A stretch of 64,000 nt of DNA from Ignavibacteria bacterium (GCA_947495975.1 CANMBE010000012.1:1-64000); one strand, 5' to 3'; positions 29,137 to 38,859 are shown, numbered from the stretch's first letter. Notes: generated by a model from the letters alone, not told the origin. A program made the numbers and translations.

Positions 29137-30413
29137 AGCTGTGGGATAAAGGCACACCAATCGATGAAGTGATGGAATCCTTCACTGTTGGCAATGACAG
29201 AGAGATAGATGTGCGTCTTGCGAGATGGGACGTTGTTGGCTCTCTCGCACATGCAGAGATGCTTGGATCTGTTGGTCTCATTTCAAATGATGACCGTCTG
29301 GCACTTATTCGAGAGCTAGGTCTACTTCTTGCATCAATTGATGCGAATGGCTTTGTTATTGATGATGATAGCGAAGATGTGCACTCGCAGGTAGAGAAGC
29401 ATCTCATTGAGAAACTTGGTAACGTGGGGAAGAAGATTCATACCGGACGCAGTCGCAATGACCAGGTTTTGGTTGACATCAAACTATTCCTGCGGCACGA
29501 GCTACGCACGTTGCGCTCCTCCACACGGGAAGCTGCAATGCTATTTCTTGACCTTGCTGAGAAGCACGAAAACATTCTCATGCCTGGCTACACACACTAC
29601 CAGATTGCCATGCCATCGAGTTTTGGCCTCTGGTTTGCGGGATATGCAGAAGCGCTCACAGAGGACATGCGTGTGCTCGATATGGCCATTGATGCAGCAA
29701 ATGCAAACCCCCTTGGAAGTGCAGCTGGTTATGGCACGCAACTCCCATTAGATAGAGATGTAACAACACGTGCATTAAACTTTGACCGCGTACATGTCAC
29801 GAGCACCTTTGCCCAGATGTCTCGTGGCCGTACTGAAAAACTTGCTGCAGTTGCGATTGCACAAGTAGCTTCAACAGTTGCGCGATTTGCGGCCGACGTA
29901 GTGCACTATGCAAGCCAGAATTTTAGATTCATCAAACTTCCTGATGCGTTCACAACGGGTTCAAGCATTATGCCGCATAAGAAGAATCCAGATGTGTTTG
30001 AAGTTCTTCGTGCGCGCTGCAACAGACTTCAGTCAGTTCCTACGGAGATCGGTTTTGTTCTGACAAACCTACCGTCTGGATATCACAGAGATCTGCAGTT
30101 CATTAAGGATCGAATTGTGCCGGCCATCGATGAGCTCACATTAATACTTCGTGTGCTTACACATGTTGCGCCCCATATTCAACCAATCGATGACATTCTA
30201 GAGAACGGTATGTATCAACATCTTTTCAGCGTTGATCGCGTAGACGAGCTGGTGCGCTCTGGCGTGCCTTTTCGCGATGCATATCGTCAGGTTGCGCAAG
30301 AGATTAGTGATGGGGCAATCATGCGCCCCTTGCCATCAACAAATCAGAATGAGCGTTCAGCCCTCGGCAGCATAGGCAATGTTGGAATTGCGGATTTGCG
30401 CAAGCGTTTGTAG
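29133..30413 (+). CDS. argH: Argininosuccinate lyase
   Basis: ArgH splits argininosuccinate to arginine and fumarate. The product has 426 residues, belongs to the fumarase/aspartase fold, and carries the signature GSSIMPHKKNPD, with HTGRSRNDQV and PGYTHYQIA upstream. The start at 29133 gives MKLWDKG and overlaps the argE stop; a longer in-frame start would reach into argE. It is the last gene of the operon. No terminator is clear in the 52 bp before the opposite-strand PAP2 gene. Confidence 0.95.
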   Translation: MKLWDKGTPIDEVMESFTVGNDREIDVRLARWDVVGSLAHAEMLGSVGLISNDDRLALIRELGLLLASIDANGFVIDDDSEDVHSQVEKHLIEKLGNVGKKIHTGRSRNDQVLVDIKLFLRHELRTLRSSTREAAMLFLDLAEKHENILMPGYTHYQIAMPSSFGLWFAGYAEALTEDMRVLDMAIDAANANPLGSAAGYGTQLPLDRDVTTRALNFDRVHVTSTFAQMSRGRTEKLAAVAIAQVASTVARFAADVVHYASQNFRFIKLPDAFTTGSSIMPHKKNPDVFEVLRARCNRLQSVPTEIGFVLTNLPSGYHRDLQFIKDRIVPAIDELTLILRVLTHVAPHIQPIDDILENGMYQHLFSVDRVDELVRSGVPFRDAYRQVAQEISDGAIMRPLPSTNQNERSALGSIGNVGIADLRKRL

Positions 30414-30465
30414 GTGGATGAGCCTTGAGTTCTACGATAGACTCTTTGAGAAACTTTTTGAGAAG

Positions 30466-31065
30466 CTACACTCTGATTTTCTTTACAAGAATGACATTCA
30501 CCACCAGTGCTACCACTGCTCCTAACAAGCCCCCTGCAATAACATCGCTTAGGTAGTGAGCATTGATCGCTAAGCGCCCAAGTGCGATGGCAATACCGAT
30601 GCTCCAGAACAACCAGCGTAGATGCGGGTAGATTGCAGAGCCCGAGATCGCAATCGCAAGACCTGTCGTAGCATGTCCTGATGGAAAGCTATTCCAGATG
30701 TATTCAATCTGAAAGCCAAAAACGTTCCACTGTGTGATGCCCTGTTGAATAAAAAGGGGCGGACGTGGCCTGCAAACAATCACTTTGATAAGGTTTGCAA
30801 GAATACCAGATGCGGCAACACTAGCAAAGAGAGCCAGAAACTTGTACGCTATCGATCGTGTTGACCGCCACGTAATGGCAATCATAATGATGCAATAAAT
30901 CAGCACCCAATGTGACTTACCTGCCTCTTCTAGCCACGATCCAACGTTGCTCAACCACTCTGTTTGGTGCGCCTCAATCCACATGGCAAGGGGCTGATCC
31001 ATCCAAATAATGGAAGCAACAATCGTAAGTGCTGCAATTGCTGCGAGCAATAACTGACGGCTCAC
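30466..31065 (-). CDS. PAP2 family membrane phosphatase
   Basis: The 199-residue membrane protein has all three motifs of the phosphatidic acid phosphatase 2 family: K94-x6-R101-P102, PSGH at 128-131 and R164-x5-H170-x3-D174. These form the catalytic site on the outer face of the membrane. Likely substrates are undecaprenyl pyrophosphate or lipid phosphates; the sequence does not decide. It overlaps the VPS10-like gene by 4 bp and is the third gene downstream of the cobalamin riboswitch. Confidence 0.87.
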   Translation of the reverse strand: MSRQLLLAAIAALTIVASIIWMDQPLAMWIEAHQTEWLSNVGSWLEEAGKSHWVLIYCIIMIAITWRSTRSIAYKFLALFASVAASGILANLIKVIVCRPRPPLFIQQGITQWNVFGFQIEYIWNSFPSGHATTGLAIAISGSAIYPHLRWLFWSIGIAIALGRLAINAHYLSDVIAGGLLGAVVALVVNVILVKKIRV

Positions 31066-34000
31066 TTTTTATCTGACTGTTTTGGAATCGCAGGCAAATC
31101 AAGTTGTTTGAATCTGACATTGAGCTCTTCGATCTGGGTTGATTCGATTCCCTTTAGCGCAGCGAGGTATCCATCAGCCTCTACTCGAAGGGTTTCAAAG
31201 AGATCGTACGTTTGTTGCGTCGGCTTTCTGTCTGCACTCGACGCAACACTCGCAAGCGATGCAATCTTGTTATTGAGTTTCACTGGAAAATTCAACAAAT
31301 CCTGAAACGCTTGTGCCTTCGTTTGCACAAGAGCGTTCTCTAACGTTGAAAGTGAATCTGCGATCTTCTTTGCAAGCGTAGATATTTCTTTTGTGGTACT
31401 TGTATCAAGGCTCTTCCACTGCGCGGTAAGTCCACTAACACTTGAGCGTACTTCACGAAGACGCTTGATTGCCTTGTGTACATCTGTGAGCTTTGCATTG
31501 ATGCGTTGGTGAAGATCAAACTGTGCTTGCAAATCTTCTTTGGGTGTAGTGAGGCGAGGATCCATTCGGAGCTCAAATGCAACGGTCTGTGTATCAGCAC
31601 CAAGGGTAAAGGTAGCAGTATATAGACCTGGCATTGCAGTGGGGCCTCCAGTGCCGCCAGCCCATAACAAGGCGCCCTCAAGCTCTTCGGCAGGTGGCCA
31701 ACTCATGTTCCATGAGAATCTGTTGAGCCCCGTAAATAGAGTGAGGGCATCATCTGATACGCGATGAAGTGAATCTTGATGGAAGGATGTCTCTGATTTA
31801 AATGGCTCACCCTTGAGATCCTTAATGCTAGAAAACGTGATGATGCTATCGCCACGATCATTGCGAATAGTGACTCGCAATTCTTTTGACGTGGTGTCGC
31901 TAAGTGAGTAGTTGAACAACACACCACTCGGAGCATTCTGCCCAACACTCATTGTAGAGCTGATCCAAGAGCCACCTGAAACGCGATAGGCATGGCGAGG
32001 AGAATATGTGCTCAACAATCGCTTTGATGAGGCATCGTATTGATGGAGCGGCGTGAGATCATCGAGTATCCAGAATGACCGACCATGCGTGCAGACGACG
32101 AGGTCTTTCTCTGTGGGATGCACTACTAAATCATGAATTGGTGTGGTTGGAAGATTCAACCGAAATCTGCTCCACGAGCTGCCACCATCAAAGGAAACGT
32201 AGAGTCCGCGCTCTGTGCCAGCATAGAGCAGCCCCTTTCGAAAGGGGTCTTCGCGCACAACTCGGACAAATGCACCGTTAGGAATACCTTTCGTGATGAG
32301 CGACCACGATGTTCCATTGTTGGTGGTCTTGTAGATATAGGGGGCATCATCTCCGTGCTTGTACCGATTGATTGCTGCATATGCAGTGGCACCATCAAAT
32401 GGTGACGGCTCAATAATGCTAATGAGTGATTCTTTTAATCCGCTCGGTGTTACGTTTAACCATGATGTTCCACTATTGGTGCTCACATGAATGAGCCCGC
32501 AGTCGCTGCCAGCCCACAGCGTGCCTTTTGCAACTGCTGATTCAGCAAACGTGAAGATGGTGTTGTACACTTCAACGCCAGTATTGTCCTTTGTGATTGG
32601 ACCGCCAGAAGCAATTTGTTTTGTTGTGTCGTTACGCGTGAGGTCGGCGCTAATCTTTGCCCAGCTCATGCCTTCGTTTGTTGTGCGCCACACGTGCTGT
32701 GATGTAGTGTACATCACCGACGCATCATGTGGAGAAAACACAATGGGGAATGTCCACTGAAACCGTTCGCCGCGATCCTTAGCTCCTTCACCAATAGGAT
32801 TATTGGGATAGACGGAGATGTCTTGCTCCTGATTGAGCTTCATCGACTTGCGACCAAGGTATCCTGAGTAGTTGCCACCAAATGTGATGTCAGGATCTGT
32901 AGGATGCGGAATAACATATCCGCTTTCGAAACCTGCCACTGAATACCAATCACTTTTGTCAATGGACCAGCCACCAATGACGCGGCTAGGAATGGAGCAG
33001 GTAGAGTTGTCCTGCTGGGCGCCATACAAACGATACGGAAAATGCTTGTCTACACTAACGTGATAGAATTGCGCCGTAGCAAGATCATCTTCGGTCCAGT
33101 GACGTCCACCATCTTCACTGACAACAGCGCCGCCATCATCACCAAGGATCATGCGCTTAGAATTTTTTGGATCAATCCATAGATCATGATGATCGCCATG
33201 ATTTGAACCCATGCCGGAGAATGTTCTGCCGCCATCAATACTCTTGTGCCAGCCAACATTGAGAACGTAAACAACGTTAGCATCGGTAGGATCGGCATAT
33301 ACGTGATTGAAGTACCATGGGCGCTGCCGTAGATCAGCAGAGGTGCTCGTGCGTTGCCAGGATTGTCCAGCGTCTGCGCTTCTAAACAATCCGCCATTCT
33401 CACCTTCAATCATAGCCCAGACAAGATTGCGTTGCACGCGCGACGCGTCAACATTAATCTTGCCGAGCGTGCCCTTTGGCATCCCTGGGTTCTTCGTGAT
33501 CTCTTTCCATGTTTCACCGCCATCAGTGCTCTTGAAGAGCCCCGATCCACTGCCGCCGCTGCTCATGCTATACGCGTTGCGATATGCCTGCCAGAGCGAG
33601 GCGTAGATAATTCGCGGATTATTGGGATCCATTTTCAACGTCATACCACCGGTGCTGTCATTTCGGTAGAGCACCTTGCGCCAATTCTTTCCGCCATCAA
33701 TACTCTTGAATATTCCGCGTTCTGCATTTGCAGTAAAGACGTTGCCCATGGATGATACCAGAACAACATCCGCATCTTCTGGGTGCACCACGATGTCCGC
33801 AACCATCTGTGCGTTTGAGAGTCCGATGTGCTGCCACGTATTACCACCATCGTTGCTGCGATACACGCCGTCACCAGGCGAGATGTTGCCACGAATATCT
33901 GTTTCGCCCATACCCACATAGACAATATTTGGGTCGGAAGGGGCTATGCAGATCACACCAACACTAGACGTGTTAAACGTTGTATCTGAAACCGCACGCC

Positions 34001-34238
34001 ATGTCTCGCCGCCATCTTCAGTCTTCCATACACCGCCACCCGTTGCCCCAAAATAATAGGTGGAAGGCAAATCCGAATGTCCTGCAACTGCTAACGACCT
34101 GCCGGCGCGATACGGACCGATGTTTCGGAATTGCATAGACCGAAAGGCAACGTGGAGCTCAGCGCTTGATGGGGTAGTCTGTGCAGAGAGTGATGGAACA
34201 AGGAAAATGAAGGCGAGACAAGCGGCGGCAAAATTCAT
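31062..34238 (-). CDS. Secreted VPS10/sortilin-like BNR-repeat protein
   Basis: The 1058-residue protein begins with a signal peptide (about residues 1-19, ending SLSAQ). It then has many Asp-box/BNR repeats, for example VWKTEDGGETWRAVSD, VYRSNDGGNTWQ, IFKSIDGGKNWRK and LYVSFDGGSSWSRF, which build beta-propellers as in VPS10/sortilin domains. A C-terminal part of about 300 residues includes a helical, charged region (AQFDLHQRINAKLTDVHKAI). Such proteins are common and mostly uncharacterised in Bacteroidota; no enzyme activity can be claimed. It overlaps both neighbours by 4 bp, so it is probably cotranscribed with the propeller gene under the cobalamin riboswitch. Confidence 0.85.
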   Translation of the reverse strand: MNFAAACLAFIFLVPSLSAQTTPSSAELHVAFRSMQFRNIGPYRAGRSLAVAGHSDLPSTYYFGATGGGVWKTEDGGETWRAVSDTTFNTSSVGVICIAPSDPNIVYVGMGETDIRGNISPGDGVYRSNDGGNTWQHIGLSNAQMVADIVVHPEDADVVLVSSMGNVFTANAERGIFKSIDGGKNWRKVLYRNDSTGGMTLKMDPNNPRIIYASLWQAYRNAYSMSSGGSGSGLFKSTDGGETWKEITKNPGMPKGTLGKINVDASRVQRNLVWAMIEGENGGLFRSADAGQSWQRTSTSADLRQRPWYFNHVYADPTDANVVYVLNVGWHKSIDGGRTFSGMGSNHGDHHDLWIDPKNSKRMILGDDGGAVVSEDGGRHWTEDDLATAQFYHVSVDKHFPYRLYGAQQDNSTCSIPSRVIGGWSIDKSDWYSVAGFESGYVIPHPTDPDITFGGNYSGYLGRKSMKLNQEQDISVYPNNPIGEGAKDRGERFQWTFPIVFSPHDASVMYTTSQHVWRTTNEGMSWAKISADLTRNDTTKQIASGGPITKDNTGVEVYNTIFTFAESAVAKGTLWAGSDCGLIHVSTNSGTSWLNVTPSGLKESLISIIEPSPFDGATAYAAINRYKHGDDAPYIYKTTNNGTSWSLITKGIPNGAFVRVVREDPFRKGLLYAGTERGLYVSFDGGSSWSRFRLNLPTTPIHDLVVHPTEKDLVVCTHGRSFWILDDLTPLHQYDASSKRLLSTYSPRHAYRVSGGSWISSTMSVGQNAPSGVLFNYSLSDTTSKELRVTIRNDRGDSIITFSSIKDLKGEPFKSETSFHQDSLHRVSDDALTLFTGLNRFSWNMSWPPAEELEGALLWAGGTGGPTAMPGLYTATFTLGADTQTVAFELRMDPRLTTPKEDLQAQFDLHQRINAKLTDVHKAIKRLREVRSSVSGLTAQWKSLDTSTTKEISTLAKKIADSLSTLENALVQTKAQAFQDLLNFPVKLNNKIASLASVASSADRKPTQQTYDLFETLRVEADGYLAALKGIESTQIEELNVRFKQLDLPAIPKQSDKK

Positions 34239-35491
34239 CGCATAAGAGTTATGGCAGACGTTCCGTCAGAGACCACGTATACGCCGTGCGTGAGAGAAGA
34301 AATATCAATCGTGTTTGAACCCGAATCTACGATCTGCGCGTCAGTTCTTCTACCATCTATTGCAGTAATCGTGATCTGATTGTGGAAATCACGGGGCAGC
34401 ACAACTCTATTCGTTGAAGCAATGATGGCTTTTGGGGTATTGATAACAAAAGGGTCATCATTGACCGAAACGGCCTGAGTAAGATCGTAGACTGCAACGT
34501 TGCGCTCCGCAGAATAGCCCCCTGCAACAAACGCCCGTGTAACCCAGAGGTCTGTGCCATTGATTGCAATGCCTTCTGGCTTGGCATCGAGGGTAATGGA
34601 TCCCACTCGCCTGCCGGTTGAAATATCAAAGACGCGCACATCGCCCGTAAAGGTGGACACGTAGAGTCGACCATTGTTGACGACAGATTCTCGTGGCCCA
34701 TCATAACCAGATGTTCCAACTAGAATTGTATCAACTGCTTCGGTAGTAAACAGGTTTATAACTACAATCCAATGAGAACCGTTAACAGTGATATAGGCAC
34801 TGTCTCCGCTTACACAAAAGTGGTTGGGGGTGGCACCCACAGCATGAGATGTGAGCCCAGCACCCAGAACTGACTCTTTCCAGATGTCGAAGACACCAGT
34901 GGGTTGACCAAAATCTCCTTCACTAAGAACGAGGAGACCCTGTGCATTTGTTGACGTTAGAAACCGACCAGATTGCTGAGGGTTGGTCCCAGCCTGATAC
35001 ACAACCGTATCTCCTGTGGCCAACGTAACCTGCACTACTGACCCTGGATCAGTGTACGAGGGACGCTGGCTAACATAGATAGCGCTCCCATCTAACGTAG
35101 AAGAAACGGCAAACACAAGTCCATTGTATACAACTCCAATACGTTCCTGTGACTCAAGAGAAAACTGTTCAACAGTATTATCTACGCCAACAAAGAGAAG
35201 CTTCGCCGTTTCCGAAATACCCATACGCGAAGCGGTTACCTCAGCCCACGGAAACGTATATGATCGCAGTGGTTGTAGGGTTGAAGGGTCAATCTGCACC
35301 CATGTTGCCCGAGCATCCCCGTCATCTTGAGTCCCATTAAAATTTACATCTACACGTGCACAAAACACGTGCATGATCCCACCGGCTCGCACAATGCTTA
35401 ACGGTGATGGCGGAGTTTGTGCAACTCGTTGCGCAGTGAGAGAAACGATGCCACAGAGGCATGCAATAGCAAACAGGAGAAGGTCACGCAT
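34235..35491 (-). CDS. YncE-like secreted beta-propeller, candidate BtuG-type cobalamin-binding protein
   Basis: The 418-residue protein has a signal peptide (MRDLLLFAIACLCGIVSLTA) and a row of propeller blades of the YVTN/YncE kind, for example GPRESVVNNGRLYVSTFTGD and KPEGIAINGTDLWVT. Its end resembles the last strands of a T9SS sorting domain. A cobalamin riboswitch lies just upstream on the same strand. BtuG, the surface B12-capture protein of Bacteroides, is also a seven-bladed YncE-like propeller, so a role in B12 binding is a good hypothesis. A true lipobox is not seen, so anchoring would differ from BtuG. The start at 35491 is preferred because GGAG lies 7 nt before it; ATGs at 35503 and 35512 are possible. 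Confidence 0.75.
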   Translation of the reverse strand: MRDLLLFAIACLCGIVSLTAQRVAQTPPSPLSIVRAGGIMHVFCARVDVNFNGTQDDGDARATWVQIDPSTLQPLRSYTFPWAEVTASRMGISETAKLLFVGVDNTVEQFSLESQERIGVVYNGLVFAVSSTLDGSAIYVSQRPSYTDPGSVVQVTLATGDTVVYQAGTNPQQSGRFLTSTNAQGLLVLSEGDFGQPTGVFDIWKESVLGAGLTSHAVGATPNHFCVSGDSAYITVNGSHWIVVINLFTTEAVDTILVGTSGYDGPRESVVNNGRLYVSTFTGDVRVFDISTGRRVGSITLDAKPEGIAINGTDLWVTRAFVAGGYSAERNVAVYDLTQAVSVNDDPFVINTPKAIIASTNRVVLPRDFHNQITITAIDGRRTDAQIVDSGSNTIDISSLTHGVYVVSDGTSAITLMR

Positions 35492-35562
35492 AGCGTGCTC
35501 CATATGATTCAACTGCCATGATGCGTGGCGGAGGGGCGCAGCGGCCCCAAGTATATAATCGA

Positions 35563-35745
35563 TGTGGCAGGTCTTCCGGCTCGGGCGTCATCCTTCCCAT
35601 TCGCCTTCCCGTGCTGCGTCATCAACAACAGTACAGTGGCTTGCCCTAGAGGGGCTAGAACGGGTCGTCAGCCGTTACGGCGGCGCAACCGCGCACGATT
35701 TACACGTGCTTCCCTCACAGCACCGCTTTGATAGCGGCGACCACA
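35563..35745 (-). ncRNA. Cobalamin riboswitch
   Basis: Read on the minus strand, the segment has the conserved B12 elements in order: GAGGGAAGCACGTGTAAATC, then GCGGTTGCGCCGCCGTAACG, GCCACTGT, GGGAAGG twice and the terminal B12 box AGCCGGAAGACCTGCCA. It ends about 70 nt before the start of the YncE-like gene. A GC-rich hairpin (GGGGC...GCCCC) lies between the B12 box and the start, without a T run, so control of translation is more likely than termination. A weak -7 box, TATATTCG, lies at 35763-35756. Outer boundaries are approximate. Confidence 0.88.
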
Positions 35746-35795
35746 TCGGGAGCGCGAATATACATCACGCAGGTGCACGCTGTGGTGTTAGCCAT

Positions 35796-35803
35796 TACAT
35801 TTG
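35796..35803 (+). promoter_or_regulatory. -7 promoter box of the MFS gene
   Basis: TACATTTG is an exact TAnnTTTG match that ends 3 nt before the ATG at 35807. It lies just beyond the upstream edge of the riboswitch region, so the two divergent transcripts start close together. Confidence 0.55.
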
Positions 35804-35806
35804 CAC

Positions 35807-37021
35807 ATGCAATCTCGCAGAATGCTCTATCTCGTCAGCTGGCTCTCCACGGTCAGTGCTGGCATCGCGGCCACGCTTTTTAGCGTCTACCTCCCTCTTA
35901 TTGCAGCTGAATTGGCAGGGGGCTCGGCATCACCAGAATTTATTGCACGGACGGGATCGTTTGCCGGTGGTGCGTTTCTGCTTGGATGGGCGCTGGGCGC
36001 CTTTCTCCTGGGTGCTTTGGGCGATAGATTCGGAAGAAGGCTGGCGCTCTTTGCAAGCGTTCTTACGTGTTCAATAGGAATCATTTCTACCGCTTTTGCC
36101 ACGTCGCTGCCTATCCTTGTTGCAATTCGTCTACTAACAGGCGCTGGCGCCGGCGGCATTCTCTTACTCACGGCTGTGATGGTTTCTGAGGCGTGGGCAA
36201 CGGGAAACAGGGCGCGCATGGTTGGCATTCTCATCAATGCGTTTCCGGTGGGATTCATTGTTGCTGGACTCATTGCAAAAAACGTTGGTGATTGGCGCAC
36301 AGCATATCTCATTGGTGGAAGCACAATTGTACTTGCAGCGTCAATACTTGTTGTGGTAAAAGAATCGGCTTGGTGGAAGAGTAGTGAAGAGGATCATGCA
36401 CTTCAACACCGCGAGCGCGAACACGTTTTGGATTCGAAGTACCGACGTGACCTTATCGCAGGTGTTCTCCTCTTTGGATCAATGTTGGTGGGTCTGTGGG
36501 CCGTCTTTGTATGGATGCCAACATGGGTTCACAAATTGAGCGCACCAGATGTTGCGCAGCACAATCGAAGTCTCGCAACTATCATGTTAGGTGCAGGAAG
36601 TTTTGCGGGTGGATTATTGAGCGGTCCACTATCGAATGCACTTGGTCGTAAGCGCGCTGCTGCATTCGGCTATATTGGTTGCATCACGCTTACGGCGTGC
36701 ACATTCCTTACTGGACTTCAGCCAGGTGATGTTCTTTTTGCATTAACATTTATACTCAGCCTCTTCATTGGCATCAATCAAGGCGTGTTGAGTGGTTACA
36801 TCCCTGAATTGTTCCCTACGCTCATTCGAGGTGCTGCAACGGGAATAAGTATGAATGCAGGTAGACTCCTTACAACGATCACTGTATTCTTTGTAGGTGT
36901 GCTTGTGCAAACTCTTGGCGGTTACAACAATGCCATCTTCGTATTCAGTGGTGCATACGTGGTTGGACTTGTGACGCTGATGTTTGCAAGAGAAACACGG
37001 GGCCAAGAACTACCGAGATAA
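35807..37021 (+). CDS. MFS transporter
   Basis: This inner-membrane protein of about 404 residues has 12 hydrophobic segments and the MFS loop motif GALGDRFGRRLALF between TM2 and TM3, plus the repeated loop LSNALGRKRAAAFG in the second half. The motif YIPELFPTLIRGAATG resembles the PELFPT motif of the metabolite:H+ symporter group (sugar or organic acid carriers). The exact substrate is unknown. The ATG at 35807 is used; a TTG just before it falls inside the promoter box, and the ATG at 35822 is an alternative. It diverges from the cobalamin-controlled operon, so uptake of a B12-related compound is possible but unsupported. Confidence 0.82.
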   Translation: MQSRRMLYLVSWLSTVSAGIAATLFSVYLPLIAAELAGGSASPEFIARTGSFAGGAFLLGWALGAFLLGALGDRFGRRLALFASVLTCSIGIISTAFATSLPILVAIRLLTGAGAGGILLLTAVMVSEAWATGNRARMVGILINAFPVGFIVAGLIAKNVGDWRTAYLIGGSTIVLAASILVVVKESAWWKSSEEDHALQHREREHVLDSKYRRDLIAGVLLFGSMLVGLWAVFVWMPTWVHKLSAPDVAQHNRSLATIMLGAGSFAGGLLSGPLSNALGRKRAAAFGYIGCITLTACTFLTGLQPGDVLFALTFILSLFIGINQGVLSGYIPELFPTLIRGAATGISMNAGRLLTTITVFFVGVLVQTLGGYNNAIFVFSGAYVVGLVTLMFARETRGQELPR

Positions 37022-37034
37022 TGAACACGCCGCG

Positions 37035-38855
37035 TTAATATCTAAAGTAGACCCACCGGCTATCTTCGATAGCTGCAGTGGCTTGAAGTTTTTTTACAAA
37101 GCTCAACCACTGAGCTTCTCGTTGCTCGGCTTCAAGATCTGCTCTGCGCATTTCTAGCCACATTGGATATTCTTCGCTGTTGGCCTTTATCACACCTGTA
37201 ATATTCACAACGTACCAACCAGATTCCCCCAGAAATGGACCGTAGATATCGGGCTTGGGTTTCGCCAAGATCTCGCGCGCGGCTGTAGGGTCTAGAAGCA
37301 CTTCGCCAATCATACCATCGGAGTGCACCTCTAGTCCGCGAGCAATTTGTGCTTCTGGAATTGTCTCAGCTATGAACATCGTGCCATCATCGAGGCGAGT
37401 GGTGAGCCCCCGTGCATTTTTTGCCTGCTCACTGCGCTCGTCACATCCCCGCTTGCGATTAATTGCATCTGCAACACGCGGTATAGCAGCCTCGAATGGC
37501 ATGGGTCCGGCTGGGACACTATCAATAACGACCGCCAACACAGTACCTCGGTCGGGTGTATCAATTGGGTCGCATGCTGCGGCCACTTGAGTTTTGAATG
37601 CTACCTGCACAAGGCGAAATGAACCGTAGAGCTTTTCGCTGCTGGTGCACCATGGGGAAGATTCTATTGCACGGCCATATCTACCGGCAATTGCGCCAAA
37701 TTCCATTCCGCGCTCATACATCTCTGCTGCTTCATCAACCTGTGTGAGTATGCTGTCGATTGTTTGACGCGATGGTTCAATTTCAGAAATGATGACGCGC
37801 ACACTTATCTCATGTGGGTGTTTGCTTTTCTTGGAAAAAATCGTGTCGACCAACAATACATGCACACCCGTGCGATGAGCAATTGGTCCGATGGCAGTGC
37901 CAACACTCTTCCCTTTAACAAGCGCATAGAACTGTTCGTGCGAAGCGCTATCAGGAGAGAGACGCGTTTCGCCACTCGACGTGGTAGATGCAACACTCAT
38001 CCACAGAGAATCGCGCTGTTGCTTCTTGCGAGCCCCATTCAAAAGTTTTGCAAACGATCGCACGTTATCAAGAAAAAGTGCTGAATCAATAGGAGCCGCA
38101 GTCATCGGCCACGAAAGTAATGCAAGCCGACGCATGGGAAGGGGCGATGTAAAATCTGCGCTGTGTGCTTTGTAATAGGCCTGGAGTTCTGAGACAGACG
38201 GAGCGGGAAGATTTGTAACGCATGGAAATAGTATTACATCAACCGTTGCAGACGTGGCTACTTCTCGGTAGCGTTGTCTGAGGTCTGTTGTATCAAATTG
38301 AAATTCTTTTGCGAGGCTTGCACGGAGTCTAGATTCCATTTCAATCAAGCCAATGCGCTCGCGGAGTTGTGCAATGGATGCATTGAGCTGTGCACGTTCA
38401 TTTGTTCTATCGCTGGCATTCATTCCGGGAGTATTGACCGCAATGAGTGAGTCTGGTGCATAGAGCATGGCATAGAGGAGCCCCTTATCAAACCTACCTT
38501 TTTCATCAACGATGCCACGTTTGATGTAGTCCGGCGTGGCCTCCAACAGCACACTGTCTACTTCTCTCAGTTCAAGCACGATGCCACGCCGAGTAGACTC
38601 TTGAAGCATCAGCCTGCGACGCACAACATCTGTCCAGGCCTGTTGCATGAGATCCGACGGATCTACGTGGCCACGTTGAGAAGCCATTTCAGTAATTCGG
38701 CCTACTTCGCGCGAATATTCGTTGAGCCACACAGTATCGCCGTTAACAACACCGGCGATGAGGCGCTTTTCCTGGTTTGGCTGAGCGGGCGCAAGAACCT
38801 GCGACGTAGCCGCGGTTGTAGACAGGATTATCAGGAGGGAGAAGAAGAAGTACAT
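37035..38855 (-). CDS. Periplasmic peptidyl-prolyl isomerase, SurA/PpiD-like
   Basis: The 606-residue protein has a signal peptide (MYFFFSLLIILSTTAATSQ) and an N-terminal chaperone domain of the SurA type: VVNGDTVWLNEYSREVGRIT, then DVVRRRLMLQESTRRGI. Parvulin-like regions follow, for example HEISVRVIISEIEPSRQTID and the C-terminal YGPFLGESGWYVVNITGV. It probably helps outer-membrane and secreted proteins fold. Parvulin motifs are weak, so it may act mainly as a chaperone. A TATCTTTG box lies 4 nt before the ATG. Confidence 0.78.
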   Translation of the reverse strand: MYFFFSLLIILSTTAATSQVLAPAQPNQEKRLIAGVVNGDTVWLNEYSREVGRITEMASQRGHVDPSDLMQQAWTDVVRRRLMLQESTRRGIVLELREVDSVLLEATPDYIKRGIVDEKGRFDKGLLYAMLYAPDSLIAVNTPGMNASDRTNERAQLNASIAQLRERIGLIEMESRLRASLAKEFQFDTTDLRQRYREVATSATVDVILFPCVTNLPAPSVSELQAYYKAHSADFTSPLPMRRLALLSWPMTAAPIDSALFLDNVRSFAKLLNGARKKQQRDSLWMSVASTTSSGETRLSPDSASHEQFYALVKGKSVGTAIGPIAHRTGVHVLLVDTIFSKKSKHPHEISVRVIISEIEPSRQTIDSILTQVDEAAEMYERGMEFGAIAGRYGRAIESSPWCTSSEKLYGSFRLVQVAFKTQVAAACDPIDTPDRGTVLAVVIDSVPAGPMPFEAAIPRVADAINRKRGCDERSEQAKNARGLTTRLDDGTMFIAETIPEAQIARGLEVHSDGMIGEVLLDPTAAREILAKPKPDIYGPFLGESGWYVVNITGVIKANSEEYPMWLEMRRADLEAEQREAQWLSFVKKLQATAAIEDSRWVYFRY

Positions 38856-38859
38856 GCCA

